NCBI GenBank assembly: GCA_964372095.1
Contig: CAYJPV010000010.1
Location: forward strand, 62,001 to 126,000
From: CAYJPV01 sp964372095
GTDB taxonomy: Bacteria > Acidobacteriota > Vicinamibacteria > Vicinamibacterales > JAKQTR01
Length of the DNA: 64,000 bases
Reading direction: 5' to 3'
The translations under genes and the position numbers were made by a program. How positions within the stretch are numbered: position 1 is the first letter of the stretch; each line of letters starts with the position of its first letter. The notes under the pieces are model-generated. The model was not told the origin of the DNA, made no database searches, and saw nothing but the letters and a program-made list of their open reading frames with translations. Below, one piece after another: positions 17,395 through 27,021 of this stretch.

Positions 17395-18672
17395 ATGGGA
17401 CGACGGTGCGTGGCGACGTTTGTGGTGATGGCAATCGTCCTGGCTGCGGCCGCGGTGGGGGCGCAGGGGCGTGAAGGCGACGTGGCGGCCCTGCTGGCGA
17501 CACCAGCGTTCAAGCAGGCTGCGGCGTTCTTCGAAGCGGACCACGACCGATTCGTGCGCGAGTTGATCACGCTGACCGAGATTCCCGCGCCGTCCTTTAA
17601 GGAGCAGAAACGTGCCGAGGCCGTCCTGGGCATGTTGCGTGATCTGGGCCTGGCTGAGGTCGAGATGGATGCCGAAGGCAACGTGATGGGATTGCGCAAA
17701 GGCACCGGCGGCGGACCGGTGCTGGCCGTGCTGGCGCATCTCGACACCGTGTTCCCGGAGGGCACGAACGTCACTGTCCGCCGCGACGGCACGCGTTTGA
17801 TGGCACCCGGCATTGGTGACGACACCACGGGGGTCGCCCAGATCCTGGCGCTGGTCCGGGCGATGAACGCGGCCGGCATCCAGACACGGCAGGACGTCCT
17901 CTTTGTCGGCAATGTTGGCGAAGAGGGACCGGGCAATCTCCGGGGCGTCCGGTACCTGCTTCAGCAGGGCAAGTACAAGGCTCGGATTCGTGCGTTCATC
18001 TCCATCGACGGCGGGGACCAGTCCTCGATTGTCACGGGCGCCCTGGGCAGCCGGCGTTACCGAGTGACGTTCAAGGGGCCGGGCGGCCACAGTTACGGCG
18101 CCTTCGGCCTCGTGAGTCCTGCTTTCGCCATGGGCAATGCGATCGATCGGTTCTCGCGGGTGGGCGTGCCCGCCAAGCCGAAGACCACACTCAACGTCGG
18201 CATCGTGGGGGGCGGCAGTTCGGTTAATTCAATTCCTGGATCGACGTTCATGGACGTGGACATGCGTTCCGAGTCGCCGCAGGAACTGGCCAGGCTGGAT
18301 CAGGCGTTCCTGCGTGTCGTGCGCGAGGCGGTAGACGAAGAGAACCGCACCCGCTCGACTGCCGAGGGACGTATCGAGACCGACATCAACCTGCTCGGCG
18401 ATCGGCCGTCCGGCGAGACGCCGGCGGCGGCGGAACTGGTCCAGCAGGCGTCTGCCGTCGTTCGGGCATTCGGGATGACGCCCAGTTTCCAGATCGGCAG
18501 CACCGACGCGAACATCCCCATCAGCATGGGGATACCCGCCATTACGATCGGGCGAGGCAAGGGCGGGCGCGGGCATTCGCTCGACGAGTGGGTGGATGTC
18601 GAGAAGACCTCCAGCGTCAAGGCCTCCCAGGTGGCGTTGGCCATCGTCCTGACGGCGGCCGGTGTGCAGTAG
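17395..18672 (+). CDS. Secreted M20-family metallopeptidase
   Basis: 425 aa from the ATG at 17395 (gatggagggaca just upstream); earlier in-frame codons overlap addA and are not used. A signal peptide ends near AVGAQG. M20 zinc-site motifs occur in order: LAHLDTVFPEG (His and Asp), PGIGDDTTGVAQIL (bridging Asp), VGNVGEEGPGNLRG (catalytic Glu and Glu ligand) and the distal GHSLDEWVDVEKT. The dimerisation insert begins near GGHSYGAFG. It should remove residues from peptides in the periplasm, in keeping with the other proteases here. Confidence 0.9.
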   Translation: MGRRCVATFVVMAIVLAAAAVGAQGREGDVAALLATPAFKQAAAFFEADHDRFVRELITLTEIPAPSFKEQKRAEAVLGMLRDLGLAEVEMDAEGNVMGLRKGTGGGPVLAVLAHLDTVFPEGTNVTVRRDGTRLMAPGIGDDTTGVAQILALVRAMNAAGIQTRQDVLFVGNVGEEGPGNLRGVRYLLQQGKYKARIRAFISIDGGDQSSIVTGALGSRRYRVTFKGPGGHSYGAFGLVSPAFAMGNAIDRFSRVGVPAKPKTTLNVGIVGGGSSVNSIPGSTFMDVDMRSESPQELARLDQAFLRVVREAVDEENRTRSTAEGRIETDINLLGDRPSGETPAAAELVQQASAVVRAFGMTPSFQIGSTDANIPISMGIPAITIGRGKGGRGHSLDEWVDVEKTSSVKASQVALAIVLTAAGVQ

Positions 18673-18691
18673 ACTCCCCGCCGCCGGCGTT

Positions 18692-18727
18692 TTAGGTCAT
18701 TTGCAAAAGGGGCCTGGCCCCTTTTTC
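18692..18727 (+). repeat. REP palindrome copy 5
   Basis: TTAGGTCATTTGC followed by the GGGGCC-T-GGCCCC palindrome, between the M20 peptidase stop and the BNR protein start. It shares the GGTCATTTGC tail variant with the copy in addA, so these two may be the closest relatives in the window. Confidence 0.87.
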
Positions 18728-18750
18728 CGGAACACTGACTGGAGGCTCAC

Positions 18751-21700
18751 GTGAAACGAATCGCCCTGACCGCCCTCGCCGTCGTCTGCGCGGCCGCCGC
18801 CCTGGCCGCACAACAGGCTGCCACGCCCGCAGCCAGGCCGAAGCCCGAGGCGAAGGATCCGATGGCGGCGGCCACGTTTGCCGGGTTCGAGATGCGCAAC
18901 ATCGGTCCGGCTCTCACGTCCGGCCGCATCATCGACATCGCCGTCGAGCCCGGCAAACCGCACGTCTACTACGCGGCCACGGTCGGCGGCGTCTGGAAGA
19001 CGACCACGAACGGTACGTCCTGGACGCCGGTCTTCGACGGCGAAGGCTCGTTCTCGATCGGCTGCATCACCATCGACCCGAACGACCCGCTGGTTGTCTG
19101 GGTGGGCAGCGGCGAGAACAACAGCCAGCGCAGCGTGTCGTACGGCGACGGCGTCTACAAGTCGGTCGACGGCGGCCGCAGCTGGACCAACGTCGGCCTC
19201 CGGACCTCGATGCACATCGGCCGGATCGCCGTCGACCCCCGCGACTCGCAGGTGGTCTACGTGGCGGCCATGGGCAACCTCTGGGCGCCGGGCGGCGAAC
19301 GGGGCCTCTATAAGACGGCCGACGGGGGCAAGACCTGGACCGCCGTGCTGGCCGTCAGCGAGAACACCGGCGTGGTTGACGTGGTGCTGGACCCACGCAA
19401 CCCTGACGTGCTCTACGCCGCGTCGTACCAGCGCCGCCGTCACGTGTGGACGCTCATCAACGGCGGCCCCGAGTCGGCCCTCCACAAGAGCACCGATGCC
19501 GGCAAGACATGGACGAGGCTCACCAACGGCCTGCCGACCGAAGACCTCGGCCGCGTCGGCCTCGGCCTCGCGCCCTCCAACCCCGACACCATCTACGCCA
19601 TCGTCGAAGCGGCGAACCGCGCCGGCGGCTTCTTCCGCTCGACCGACCGCGGCGCGTCGTGGGAGAAGATGAGCAACTACGTCTCGGCCGGCCCGATGTA
19701 CTACAACGAGATTGTGGTCGACCCGTCGAACGCCGATCGCGTCTACTCGCTCGACACCTATCTGCTCGTCAGTGACGATGCCGGTCGCACGTTCCGGAAC
19801 GCCGGGGAACGATGGAAACACATCGACAACCACGCGCTGTGGATCAACCCGCAGAACCCGGATCACCTCATCAACGGCAACGACGGCGGCGTGTACGAAT
19901 CCCTCGATCGCGCGAAGTCGTGGGCGTTCAAGGCCAACCTCCCGGTCACGCAGTTCTACCGCGTGGACGTGGACCACTCGAAGCCGTTCTACTTCGTCCA
20001 CGGCGGCACCCAGGACAACATGTCGCTGGGCGGCCCGTCGCGCACGCTCACGCAGAACGGCATCCCCAACGATCAGTGGTTCGTCACGTCCATCGGTGAC
20101 GGTTTCGTCAGCCGCATCGACCCGGATGATCCGAACATCGTGTATGCCGAAGCCCAGCACGGCGCCCTCGTCCGCTACGATCGGCGCACGGGCGAGATGA
20201 CCGACATCCAGCCCCAGGCCGGCAAGGGCGAACCCGCCCTGCGCTGGAACTGGGATTCGCCGCTCATCATCAGTCCCCACGCGCCGGCCCGGCTCTACTT
20301 CGCCGCCAACCGCCTGTTCCGCAGCGATGACCGCGGTCACTCGTGGAAGCCCGTCAGCGGCGACCTGACGCGCCAGATCGATCGCAACACGCTGAAGGTC
20401 ATGGGCCGCGTCTGGGGCCCGGAGGCGGTGGCCAAGAACTCGTCCACGTCGTTCTACGGCAACATCGTGTCGCTGGCCGAGTCGCCCGTGAAAGAGGGCC
20501 TCATCTATGTCGGGACAGACGACGGGCTGGTGCAGGTGACGGAGGATGCGGGGACGACGTGGCGGAGAGTGGAGACGTTCCCCGGCGTGCCGGACCGGTC
20601 GTATGTCTCGCGCCTGGAGGCATCGCCGCGTGATGCGGACGTGGTGTATGCGGCGTTCAACAACCACAAGATGGGCGACCTCAAGCCCTACGTGCTGAAG
20701 AGCCGCGACCGCGGCAAGACGTGGACGTCCATCACGGGCAATCTCCCGGCGCGCGGTTCCGTGCACGTGGTCATCGAGGACCCGGCGAAATCCGACCTGC
20801 TGTTCGCCGGAACGGAGTTCGGCTTGTTCTTCACGATCGATGGGGGCAAGGCGTGGGTGCAGGTGACGGGCGGCATGCCGGTCATCGCCATCCGCGACCT
20901 GGTCATCCAGAAGCGTGAAGTTGATCTCGTGGCCGCCAGCTTCGGACGCGGCTTTTTCATCCTCGACGATTTCACGCCGTTGCGTCATGTGACGCCGCAG
21001 GTGCTCGGGGCGCCGGCGACGCTGTTCCCGCTGCGCCAGGCGTACCAGTTCCTGCCGAGCACGCCGTACGCACTGCGGGGCAAGTCATTCTTCGGCGAGA
21101 GTTTCTACACTGCACCGAATCCGCCGCACGGCGCCGTGTTCACCTACTACCTGAAAGACGGGCTCAAGACGAAGCGGCAGGCCCGCCTCGCGGCTGACAA
21201 GAAGATCGCGACGGACGGGGGCGACACTGCCTATCCGTCGTGGGATGCGCTGCGCGCCGAAGATCGGGAAGACCCGTCGTCGGCCGTCCTGACGGTGACT
21301 GATGAATCCGGCAACGTGGTGCGCCGCATCACCGGGCCGACGGCCGCGGGTTTCCACCGTGTAGCGTGGGACCTCCGGTATCCGGCGACGTCGCCGACCG
21401 ATCCGACCGCGGCGATCGATCCTGACAACCTGTGGAGTGCGTTGCCGACGGGGCCGATGGCGGCGCCGGGCACGTACACGGTGTCGCTCGCGCTGTGGTC
21501 TGACGGCAAAGAATCGGCGGTGGGGCAGTCGCAGACGTTCCAGGTGGTCCCGATCACGAACACCGCCATCACCGCACCGGCCCGTGCAGAGAACCTCGCG
21601 TTCCAGCAGGCGGTCGGGCGGCTGCAGCGGGCGGTGCTCGGCTCGGTTGAAGCCGCGCGCGCCGCGCGGCAGCAGTTGTCGCTGGCCCGCGCGGCGACCT

Positions 21701-22056
21701 TCGATACGCCGAAGGCCGACGCCGCGCTGCTGGACACCGTGCGCGCGCTGGACCTCCGGTTGCGCGACATCCAGGTGGCACTCAACGGCGACACCGTCGT
21801 CGCTCGCCACAACGAACCCGTCCCGCCCTCCATCGTCAATCGCGTGGAGGCGGTCGTGGGCGGGCTGCTGGCGTCGACGCTTCCGGCCACGGGCACGCAG
21901 CGCGAGAACTACCGCATTGCGGCCGAGGCATTCGGGCCGGTGCTCGAACAGCTGCGGGCGATTGTCGAGGTCGAGATGAAGGCGCTCGGCGAAAAGCTGG
22001 AGGCCGTCGGCGCCCCGTGGACGCCCGGCCGCGTGCCCCGCTGGACGCCTGAGTAG
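18751..22056 (+). CDS. Large secreted BNR/VPS10-type beta-propeller protein
   Basis: 1101 aa with a signal peptide (MKRIALTALAVVCAAAALAAQ). At least nine Asp-box (BNR) motifs mark propeller blades, for example SVDGGRSW, TADGGKTW, STDAGKTW, STDRGASW, SDDAGRTF, SDDRGHSW, TEDAGTTW and SRDRGKTW. The last ~350 residues form an immunoglobulin-like and helical tail (ESGNVVRRITGP, QLSLARAATFDTP). Databases often call such proteins glycosyl hydrolase or sortilin-like, but I see no catalytic triad, so an enzymatic role is unproven. It is co-oriented with the peptidases on either side and may bind or process extracellular protein. Confidence 0.85.
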   Translation: MKRIALTALAVVCAAAALAAQQAATPAARPKPEAKDPMAAATFAGFEMRNIGPALTSGRIIDIAVEPGKPHVYYAATVGGVWKTTTNGTSWTPVFDGEGSFSIGCITIDPNDPLVVWVGSGENNSQRSVSYGDGVYKSVDGGRSWTNVGLRTSMHIGRIAVDPRDSQVVYVAAMGNLWAPGGERGLYKTADGGKTWTAVLAVSENTGVVDVVLDPRNPDVLYAASYQRRRHVWTLINGGPESALHKSTDAGKTWTRLTNGLPTEDLGRVGLGLAPSNPDTIYAIVEAANRAGGFFRSTDRGASWEKMSNYVSAGPMYYNEIVVDPSNADRVYSLDTYLLVSDDAGRTFRNAGERWKHIDNHALWINPQNPDHLINGNDGGVYESLDRAKSWAFKANLPVTQFYRVDVDHSKPFYFVHGGTQDNMSLGGPSRTLTQNGIPNDQWFVTSIGDGFVSRIDPDDPNIVYAEAQHGALVRYDRRTGEMTDIQPQAGKGEPALRWNWDSPLIISPHAPARLYFAANRLFRSDDRGHSWKPVSGDLTRQIDRNTLKVMGRVWGPEAVAKNSSTSFYGNIVSLAESPVKEGLIYVGTDDGLVQVTEDAGTTWRRVETFPGVPDRSYVSRLEASPRDADVVYAAFNNHKMGDLKPYVLKSRDRGKTWTSITGNLPARGSVHVVIEDPAKSDLLFAGTEFGLFFTIDGGKAWVQVTGGMPVIAIRDLVIQKREVDLVAASFGRGFFILDDFTPLRHVTPQVLGAPATLFPLRQAYQFLPSTPYALRGKSFFGESFYTAPNPPHGAVFTYYLKDGLKTKRQARLAADKKIATDGGDTAYPSWDALRAEDREDPSSAVLTVTDESGNVVRRITGPTAAGFHRVAWDLRYPATSPTDPTAAIDPDNLWSALPTGPMAAPGTYTVSLALWSDGKESAVGQSQTFQVVPITNTAITAPARAENLAFQQAVGRLQRAVLGSVEAARAARQQLSLARAATFDTPKADAALLDTVRALDLRLRDIQVALNGDTVVARHNEPVPPSIVNRVEAVVGGLLASTLPATGTQRENYRIAAEAFGPVLEQLRAIVEVEMKALGEKLEAVGAPWTPGRVPRWTPE

Positions 22057-22068
22057 CGGAGCGGATCA

Positions 22069-22098
22069 TACGTAGCCCCGGACCTTCAGGTCCGGGGC
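22069..22098 (+). repeat. Second palindrome family, copy A (TACGTAGCCCCGG type)
   Basis: TACGTA then CCCCGGACCT-TC-AGGTCCGGGG, a near-perfect hairpin 12 bp after the BNR gene stop. A copy in the opposite orientation lies at 45440-45468. It may act as a terminator for the BNR transcript. It is unrelated in sequence to the RAYT-linked REP. Confidence 0.75.
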
Positions 22099-22136
22099 CA
22101 TGCCCCGTGATATCCTTCGCCCGGTTCGGAGGACTT

Positions 22137-23702
22137 ATGCGTACCCATCGACTTCCCGTTGTTGCGCTCGTCGTGGCCCTTGCCCTGTGTCCACTCACCC
22201 TGACGGCCGGCGCCGGTCAGGACGATCAGGCCGACTTGGCCATGGTGGCCCGCATCCGCACCGAGGGCATCAAGCACTCACAGGTCATGCGTCTGGTGGG
22301 CTACCTGTCGGACGTCATCGGGCCGCGGCCCACGGGTTCACCCGCCATCGACCGCGCCAATCGTTGGGCGGCGTCCACGATGAAGGGGTGGGGCCTCGAG
22401 AACGTCAACCTCGAGCCGTACACCTTCGGCGTGGGCTGGGCGCCCGAGTATGTCAGCGCGCACCTGCTGACGCCGCACTACGCGCCGCTGCTGGCCATCT
22501 CGGTCGAGTGGGGGTCGTCCACAAAGGGCAAGATTGCCGGCCAGCCGGTCTACGTCCAGATCGCATCTCCGGCTGACTTGGCGAAGTACCGCGGCACGCT
22601 CAAGGGGCGTATCGTCCTGTACCAGCCGCCCCGCGCGACCACGCCACACTTCGCGGCGGACGCGAGACGCCACGACACGAACAGCCTGGCGCAACTTTCG
22701 GTGTATCCCATTCCGGACGAATCCCCGCTCGGCCAGGACTACGCACGCGGGTTCCTCGACGAACTCGAAGACTTCTTCCGCGCCGAAGACGTCGGCGTGC
22801 TCGTCTCACCGAGCAGCGGCGGCCGTGGCGACTACGGCACTGTGGTGGCGACGGGCCTCCGGTCGGCCCGCCAGACCGACCGGCCTCGGCCGCTGCCGGA
22901 GATCATTCTGGCCGTCGAGCACTACAACCGGATCGTGCGCATCGTGCACGAGTACAAGGAATCCGCGACGCTGGAGGTGGAGGTCCGCACGCAGTTCTAC
23001 GACAAAGACCTGCGGGGCTACAACGTGGTGGCCGAGATTCCAGGGACCGACAAAAGGGACGAAGTCGTGCTGCTGGGCGGTCACATCGATTCCTGGAGCC
23101 CGGGCACCGGTGCCGCCGACAACGGCGCTGGCGTGGCGGTGTCGATGGAGGCCGTGCGGATTCTGAAGGCGCTCGGGGTGAAACCTCGGCGGACGATTCG
23201 CGTCGTGCTCTGGAGCGCCGAAGAGAAGGGGTGGCTCGGCTCGCGCGCGTACGTCGAGCAGCATTTCGGCGAGGTCGAGACGATGACGCTGAAGCCCGAA
23301 CACGGGAAGGTCTCGGCGTACTTCAACTACGACAACGGCACCGGGAGAATTCGCGGCATCCACCTGCAGCAGAACATCGAAGTGGGGCCCGTGTTTGCCG
23401 CCTGGATGCAGCCCTTCGCGGACCTGGGCATGACGCAGATCGTCACGCGGTCGACCGGCGGTTCTGATCATGGGGCGCTCGATTACATCGGGATTCCCGC
23501 GTTCCAGTGGATCCAGGATCCGATCGACTACGGCACGCGCGTCCATCACTCGAACATGGACGTGTACGATCACCTCGTGCCGGAAGACCTGATCCAGTCA
23601 GCGGTGATCACGGCCAGCTTCGTCTACCACACCGCGATGCGTGAGGAGATGTTGCCGCGCAAACCGCTGCCGCCGCCGTTCAGGTATCCCGTGAGGCGGT
23701 GA
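22137..23702 (+). CDS. Secreted M28-family metallopeptidase
   Basis: 521 aa from the ATG at 22137, with CGGAGGAC as ribosome site. A signal peptide precedes QDDQADLAMVARI. Zinc-aminopeptidase motifs are present: GGHIDSWSPGTGAADNGAG (His and Asp ligands), LWSAEEKGWLGSRAY (catalytic and ligand Glu), GGSDHGALDYIGIPAF, and the late His in HHSNMDVYD. The long N-terminal part resembles the PA-type insertion seen in glutamate carboxypeptidase-like members. It likely frees amino acids from peptides outside the cytoplasm. Confidence 0.9.
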   Translation: MRTHRLPVVALVVALALCPLTLTAGAGQDDQADLAMVARIRTEGIKHSQVMRLVGYLSDVIGPRPTGSPAIDRANRWAASTMKGWGLENVNLEPYTFGVGWAPEYVSAHLLTPHYAPLLAISVEWGSSTKGKIAGQPVYVQIASPADLAKYRGTLKGRIVLYQPPRATTPHFAADARRHDTNSLAQLSVYPIPDESPLGQDYARGFLDELEDFFRAEDVGVLVSPSSGGRGDYGTVVATGLRSARQTDRPRPLPEIILAVEHYNRIVRIVHEYKESATLEVEVRTQFYDKDLRGYNVVAEIPGTDKRDEVVLLGGHIDSWSPGTGAADNGAGVAVSMEAVRILKALGVKPRRTIRVVLWSAEEKGWLGSRAYVEQHFGEVETMTLKPEHGKVSAYFNYDNGTGRIRGIHLQQNIEVGPVFAAWMQPFADLGMTQIVTRSTGGSDHGALDYIGIPAFQWIQDPIDYGTRVHHSNMDVYDHLVPEDLIQSAVITASFVYHTAMREEMLPRKPLPPPFRYPVRR

Positions 23703-23724
23703 CGTCGGAGCATCCAGACGTGCC

Positions 23725-24483
23725 ATGGACCGACTATCTGACGTCACACCTGCTGGAGAGCGCCTCTACACCGACCTCGCCGCTATTGTCCGGCTGCTGA
23801 GCCCGCCGGCCGAATATGCCGAAGAGGCGGCGTTCTGGCGGCGTGTGCTGCGAGCCAGGCTGGGCGAAGGCCGGCACCACCTGCTCGAACTGGGCGTGGG
23901 CGGCGGGCACAACCTGTCGCACCTGACGGCGGAGTTCGACGCCACCGCCGTTGATCTGTCGGCGGCCATGCTCGAGCAATGCCGTACACTCAATCCGGGC
24001 GTCGAACTCCTCGTGGGCGACATGCGAAACGTGCGGCTGGGACGGACCTTCGATGCGGTGCTGATTCACGACGCCATCAGCTACATGACCACCGAGGCAG
24101 ACCTGCGGGCGGCGTTCGAGACCGCCGGGGCGCACCTGCGGCCCGGCGGGCTGTTCATCACGAGCCCGGATTTCACGACTGAGAGTTTCCGGTCGCCATC
24201 GGTCCACACGGCCACGCACGGCGACGGCACAGTCGACGTCACCTATTTCGAGTTCGCGTGGGACCCCGACCCGGCAGACACCACCGTCGAGGTGCTCATG
24301 ACGTACGTGATTCGCGAAGGCCGTCGCGCGCGGCTGGAGCACGATCGCCACGTGATTGGCCTGTTCCGGAAAGCCACATGGCTGCGCGTGCTTGGCGAAG
24401 CCGGGTTCGACGTCGACGAGCAGGCCTTTGCCCTGGGCCCCGAGGCCAAGCCGTACACGCTGCTCGTCGGCACGCGCCGCTAG
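23725..24483 (+). CDS. Class I SAM-dependent methyltransferase
   Basis: 252 aa. Motif I LLELGVGGGHNLSHL, an acidic residue ending strand 2 (DATAVDLSAAML), LLVGDMRNVRLG, and the post-II motif FDAVLIHDAISYM define a Rossmann methyltransferase with the usual SAM-binding order. The C-terminal region (LRVLGEAGFDVDEQAF) is typical of small-molecule methyltransferases. The substrate is not predictable. It follows the M28 gene by 22 bp. Confidence 0.85.
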   Translation: MDRLSDVTPAGERLYTDLAAIVRLLSPPAEYAEEAAFWRRVLRARLGEGRHHLLELGVGGGHNLSHLTAEFDATAVDLSAAMLEQCRTLNPGVELLVGDMRNVRLGRTFDAVLIHDAISYMTTEADLRAAFETAGAHLRPGGLFITSPDFTTESFRSPSVHTATHGDGTVDVTYFEFAWDPDPADTTVEVLMTYVIREGRRARLEHDRHVIGLFRKATWLRVLGEAGFDVDEQAFALGPEAKPYTLLVGTRR

Positions 24484-24599
24484 TCCCCGGCTGCGGCCGG
24501 TCATCTCCTGGGCGCCGTCTCCGGCCTACACACTGAGTGTCCACGAAGGAGACGGGGACGGCGGAAGCGGCGTATAGTGATGACGTTCGTCACACTCCG

Positions 24600-24900
24600 A
24601 TGGCCGAAGACGCGTCCGAGTCCGTCCCCCGCCTCGCCCGTTTCTCGATTGGCGACTGGATCGTCGAACCACGGACCTGCCGTCTCACCTGCGGCGACCT
24701 CGTTCGACGCATCCGCCCTCAGCTCATGGGCTTGCTGGTATGCCTTGCCAGGCGCCCCGGCGATCTGGTGCTCAGGGAGGAAATCCTGGCCGGAGTCTGG
24801 CCGGGCCAGTTCATTGCCTATTCCGGCCTCACGCGCTGTATCGCCGAGCTCAGGCAGGTGCTCGACGACGACGCCCATCAGCCGCGGTACATCGAGAGCG
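24600..24900 (+). pseudogene. Truncated winged-helix (OmpR/PhoB-type) regulator
   Basis: From the ATG at 24600 the product matches the DNA-binding domain of the intact regulator at 37777-40263: FSIGDWIVEPRTCRL, IRPQLMGLLVCLARR, EEILAGVWPGQFIAYSGLTRC, HQPRYIES. Homology stops at the point where the family's IPKRGYRL strand should follow, and the frame then runs on to 25043 as arginine-rich out-of-frame sequence. There is no membrane segment and no TPR part. The DNA-binding domain alone might still be made, so a small functional product is not excluded. Confidence 0.7.
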
Positions 24901-24909
24901 GGTCACGCA

Positions 24910-25155
24910 GGCCTGGGCATCGAGGCGGACTCGGGGCTGCTGCGGATGCGGATCGAGGACAACGGGCGGGCGAAGCGGGTGTACTACGACTACCGCCACG
25001 TCGGCGGGATCCGCTATCCGTTCGTCACGGCGACCGTCTCTGACGGCCTCGAACCTCCGCACCTGTTCATCGTGGACGAGGTCTCACTCAACGCTACGCG
25101 GAGCGACGCATTCGCGACGTCTAACTCTGACATACGCGACGGGAGGAACCGATGA
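24910..25155 (+). pseudogene. C-terminal fragment of a LolA-like outer-membrane lipoprotein carrier domain
   Basis: In a different frame from the upstream fragment, about 80 codons read GLGIEADSGLLRMRI, RVYYDYRHVGGIRYPF and FIVDEVSLNATRSDAFA, ending at the TGA at 25153-25155. The DYRHVGG-type strand and the final residues resemble the end of the intact LolA-like protein at 49352-50386 (YYGDYQQVGGVLLPHRI and VNPKIDAKKF). There is no start codon or signal peptide. This appears to be the tail of a gene whose front was deleted. Confidence 0.55.
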
Positions 25156-25756
25156 CACGAAGCAGCTGGAGGGCGGCAATCGGTACGGGGCGCTGGTCTG
25201 GGCTCTTCCGGGGAACCAGGCCAGGTACCCGGCGTTCGTCCTGGCGCCGCAGAGCGACTGGAACTGGCCCTGCGTGATCATCGATCCGAAGAACCCGCCG
25301 AAGATCGCCGCCGACATCAAGCTCTGCCCGCCGGACGCACTGGGCATCGGCGCGCGCCTGGCGTTCGAAGTCATCGACTCCCTGCTCGGCACCCTTCCTA
25401 TCGACCGTTCGCGCATCTACGTGACCGGCCACTCGATGGGCGGGGCCGGCACGTGGCACATGATTGCCCATCGTCCCCGCTTCTTCGCGGCAGCCGCACC
25501 GGTGTGCGGGCGCGGGCATCCCGAGACGGCGGCGGCGTTCAAGGACGTCCCGATCTGGAACTTCCACGGGGCCAAAGACGACGTGGAGCCGGTCGCCTCG
25601 TCGCGCGCGGTGATCGAGGCGTTGCAGAAGGCCGGGGGGCGGCCTCGGCACACCGAGTACCCCGACCTCGGCCACACCGTGTTCGCGTGGGCGTACACCG
25701 AGCCGGCGCTGGTCGAGTGGCTCTTCGCCCAGAGGCGGCCGGCGGGCGATCGATGA
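25142..25756 (+). pseudogene. N-terminally truncated alpha/beta-hydrolase (esterase/PHB-depolymerase-like)
   Basis: In a third frame, homology begins at GGTDDTKQLEGG, which is where the family's HG-x-GERGTD oxyanion-hole loop would end, and runs to the stop at 25756. Nucleophile elbow GHSMGGAGTW, a late Asp in HGAKDDVEPV and the catalytic His in DLGHTVFAW are intact. The signal peptide, first strands and oxyanion loop are gone. An ATG at 25152 is in another frame, so no good start serves this frame. Activity is unlikely without the oxyanion loop. Confidence 0.65.
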
Positions 25757-25829
25757 CATCTCTTCTCCCGAGTTGCCTCCTCAGAACACACCTCTCGTTG
25801 CAGGCTTGGCAGCTGCAGCAGGAAGGGCC

Positions 25830-26969
25830 TCAGAACGCACCGGGAATCCAGCGCAGCACGTTCTCACGGTAGATCTTCCGCAGCACCGAGTCGGGCAGCG
25901 CGAGTCCCTGCATCTGCCGGTCTCCGTATCTCACCATCTGGTCGGTGGCGAGATACGTCCAGTCCTCGCGGTAGGTGCGTTCCATCCGCTTGACGGTGCC
26001 TTCGACGTCCGCGCCGGGCCTGAGTCCTGCGTCAGTGGCGTACACGACGCGGTCCTGGTACTTGATGAGGAACGCGCGGACCTTGTCGCGCGGCTGCAGT
26101 TTCAGGTGCCGGATGCGGGCCGCCGTGTCGACGATGAAGTTGGGGTAGGCGTCGAGGCGTTTGGCGATCTCGTCGACGTTGTCTTCCATGCTGCCCAGGT
26201 GGCAGCCGAGCACCGTGAGGTTCGGGTGTTTCGCGAGCATCGCGTCGCGAGCGGCGAGGATGGTGTTCTTCGCGGGCGGGCCCGGATTGAGGAAGATGTG
26301 CTCGTTGGGATGCGTGCGGTAGTAGTTGTAGTCCGGGTCGGCTGGGTCGAGCGGATTCCAGGCGCCGATGGGCTCGGCGATGTGGGCGAAGACCATACGT
26401 TTGCGGGCGGCGATGTGGTCGAAGATCTTGTCGAACGCGGGGTTGTCCGGGAGGAGGTACTTCCCGTCGCGTCCCTTGATGGCGAGGCCGATTGTCTTGT
26501 AGATCTTCACGCCGACGGCGCCGTCCTGAAACGTCTGGTCGAGCAGGCGAGTCGTGTTGGCGGCAAAGGCCAAGTTCTCGAACTCCTCGGGGTCGAAGGT
26601 CGAGATCCAGGCGAGGCGTCCGCGGCTGGCGGCCACGACTTCTTTGGACACTTGAAACTGCGGGAGCGGATCGCTGTTCGCGGGCGACCGCCGGTCTACC
26701 AGGCAGACGGAGAGGGCGCGGACGCCCACGCGTTCAAGCATGGCCAGGTACGCCGGGCTATTCACGAAGATGTGCACGTGCGCGTCGATGATGTCGTACG
26801 GTGCCACGCGGCCCTCCATGGGCGGCCCGCCGGCGGGCGCGGCGCCTGGTGCCTGCGCCGATCCGGGCAGCGTCAGCAGGGACAGGGCGACGCAGAAGGC
26901 GGCCAGGCGAACGGCCGCGCGAGCCGGCCGACGCGCATAGGTGGAACTGGGTGACGGCTGGTGAGTCAT
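25830..26969 (-). CDS. Secreted amidohydrolase (amidohydrolase-2 TIM barrel)
   Basis: 379 aa with a signal peptide (RLAAFCVALSLLTLPGSAQA). YDIIDAHVHIF is the metal-binding H-x-H at the end of strand 1. KIYKTIGL, MVFAHIAEP, VLGCHLGS and VVYATDAGL follow in the order expected for the amidohydrolase-2 (ACMSD-like) barrel. Such enzymes hydrolyse or decarboxylate small ring or amide compounds. The substrate is unknown, and it stands alone on this strand. Confidence 0.82.
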   Translation of the reverse strand: MTHQPSPSSTYARRPARAAVRLAAFCVALSLLTLPGSAQAPGAAPAGGPPMEGRVAPYDIIDAHVHIFVNSPAYLAMLERVGVRALSVCLVDRRSPANSDPLPQFQVSKEVVAASRGRLAWISTFDPEEFENLAFAANTTRLLDQTFQDGAVGVKIYKTIGLAIKGRDGKYLLPDNPAFDKIFDHIAARKRMVFAHIAEPIGAWNPLDPADPDYNYYRTHPNEHIFLNPGPPAKNTILAARDAMLAKHPNLTVLGCHLGSMEDNVDEIAKRLDAYPNFIVDTAARIRHLKLQPRDKVRAFLIKYQDRVVYATDAGLRPGADVEGTVKRMERTYREDWTYLATDQMVRYGDRQMQGLALPDSVLRKIYRENVLRWIPGAF

Positions 26970-27021
26970 GCCGCGGATCTTGGCTCATGCCGGGTGTCGG
27001 GAGCAAGGGATTCGGGGAAGC

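Noticed and set aside
18697..20988. 763-codon open frame on the minus strand opposite the BNR gene
   Set aside because: It is antisense to a well-supported gene, and its Arg/His/Val-rich product lacks domains. It is a product of high GC3 on the other strand.
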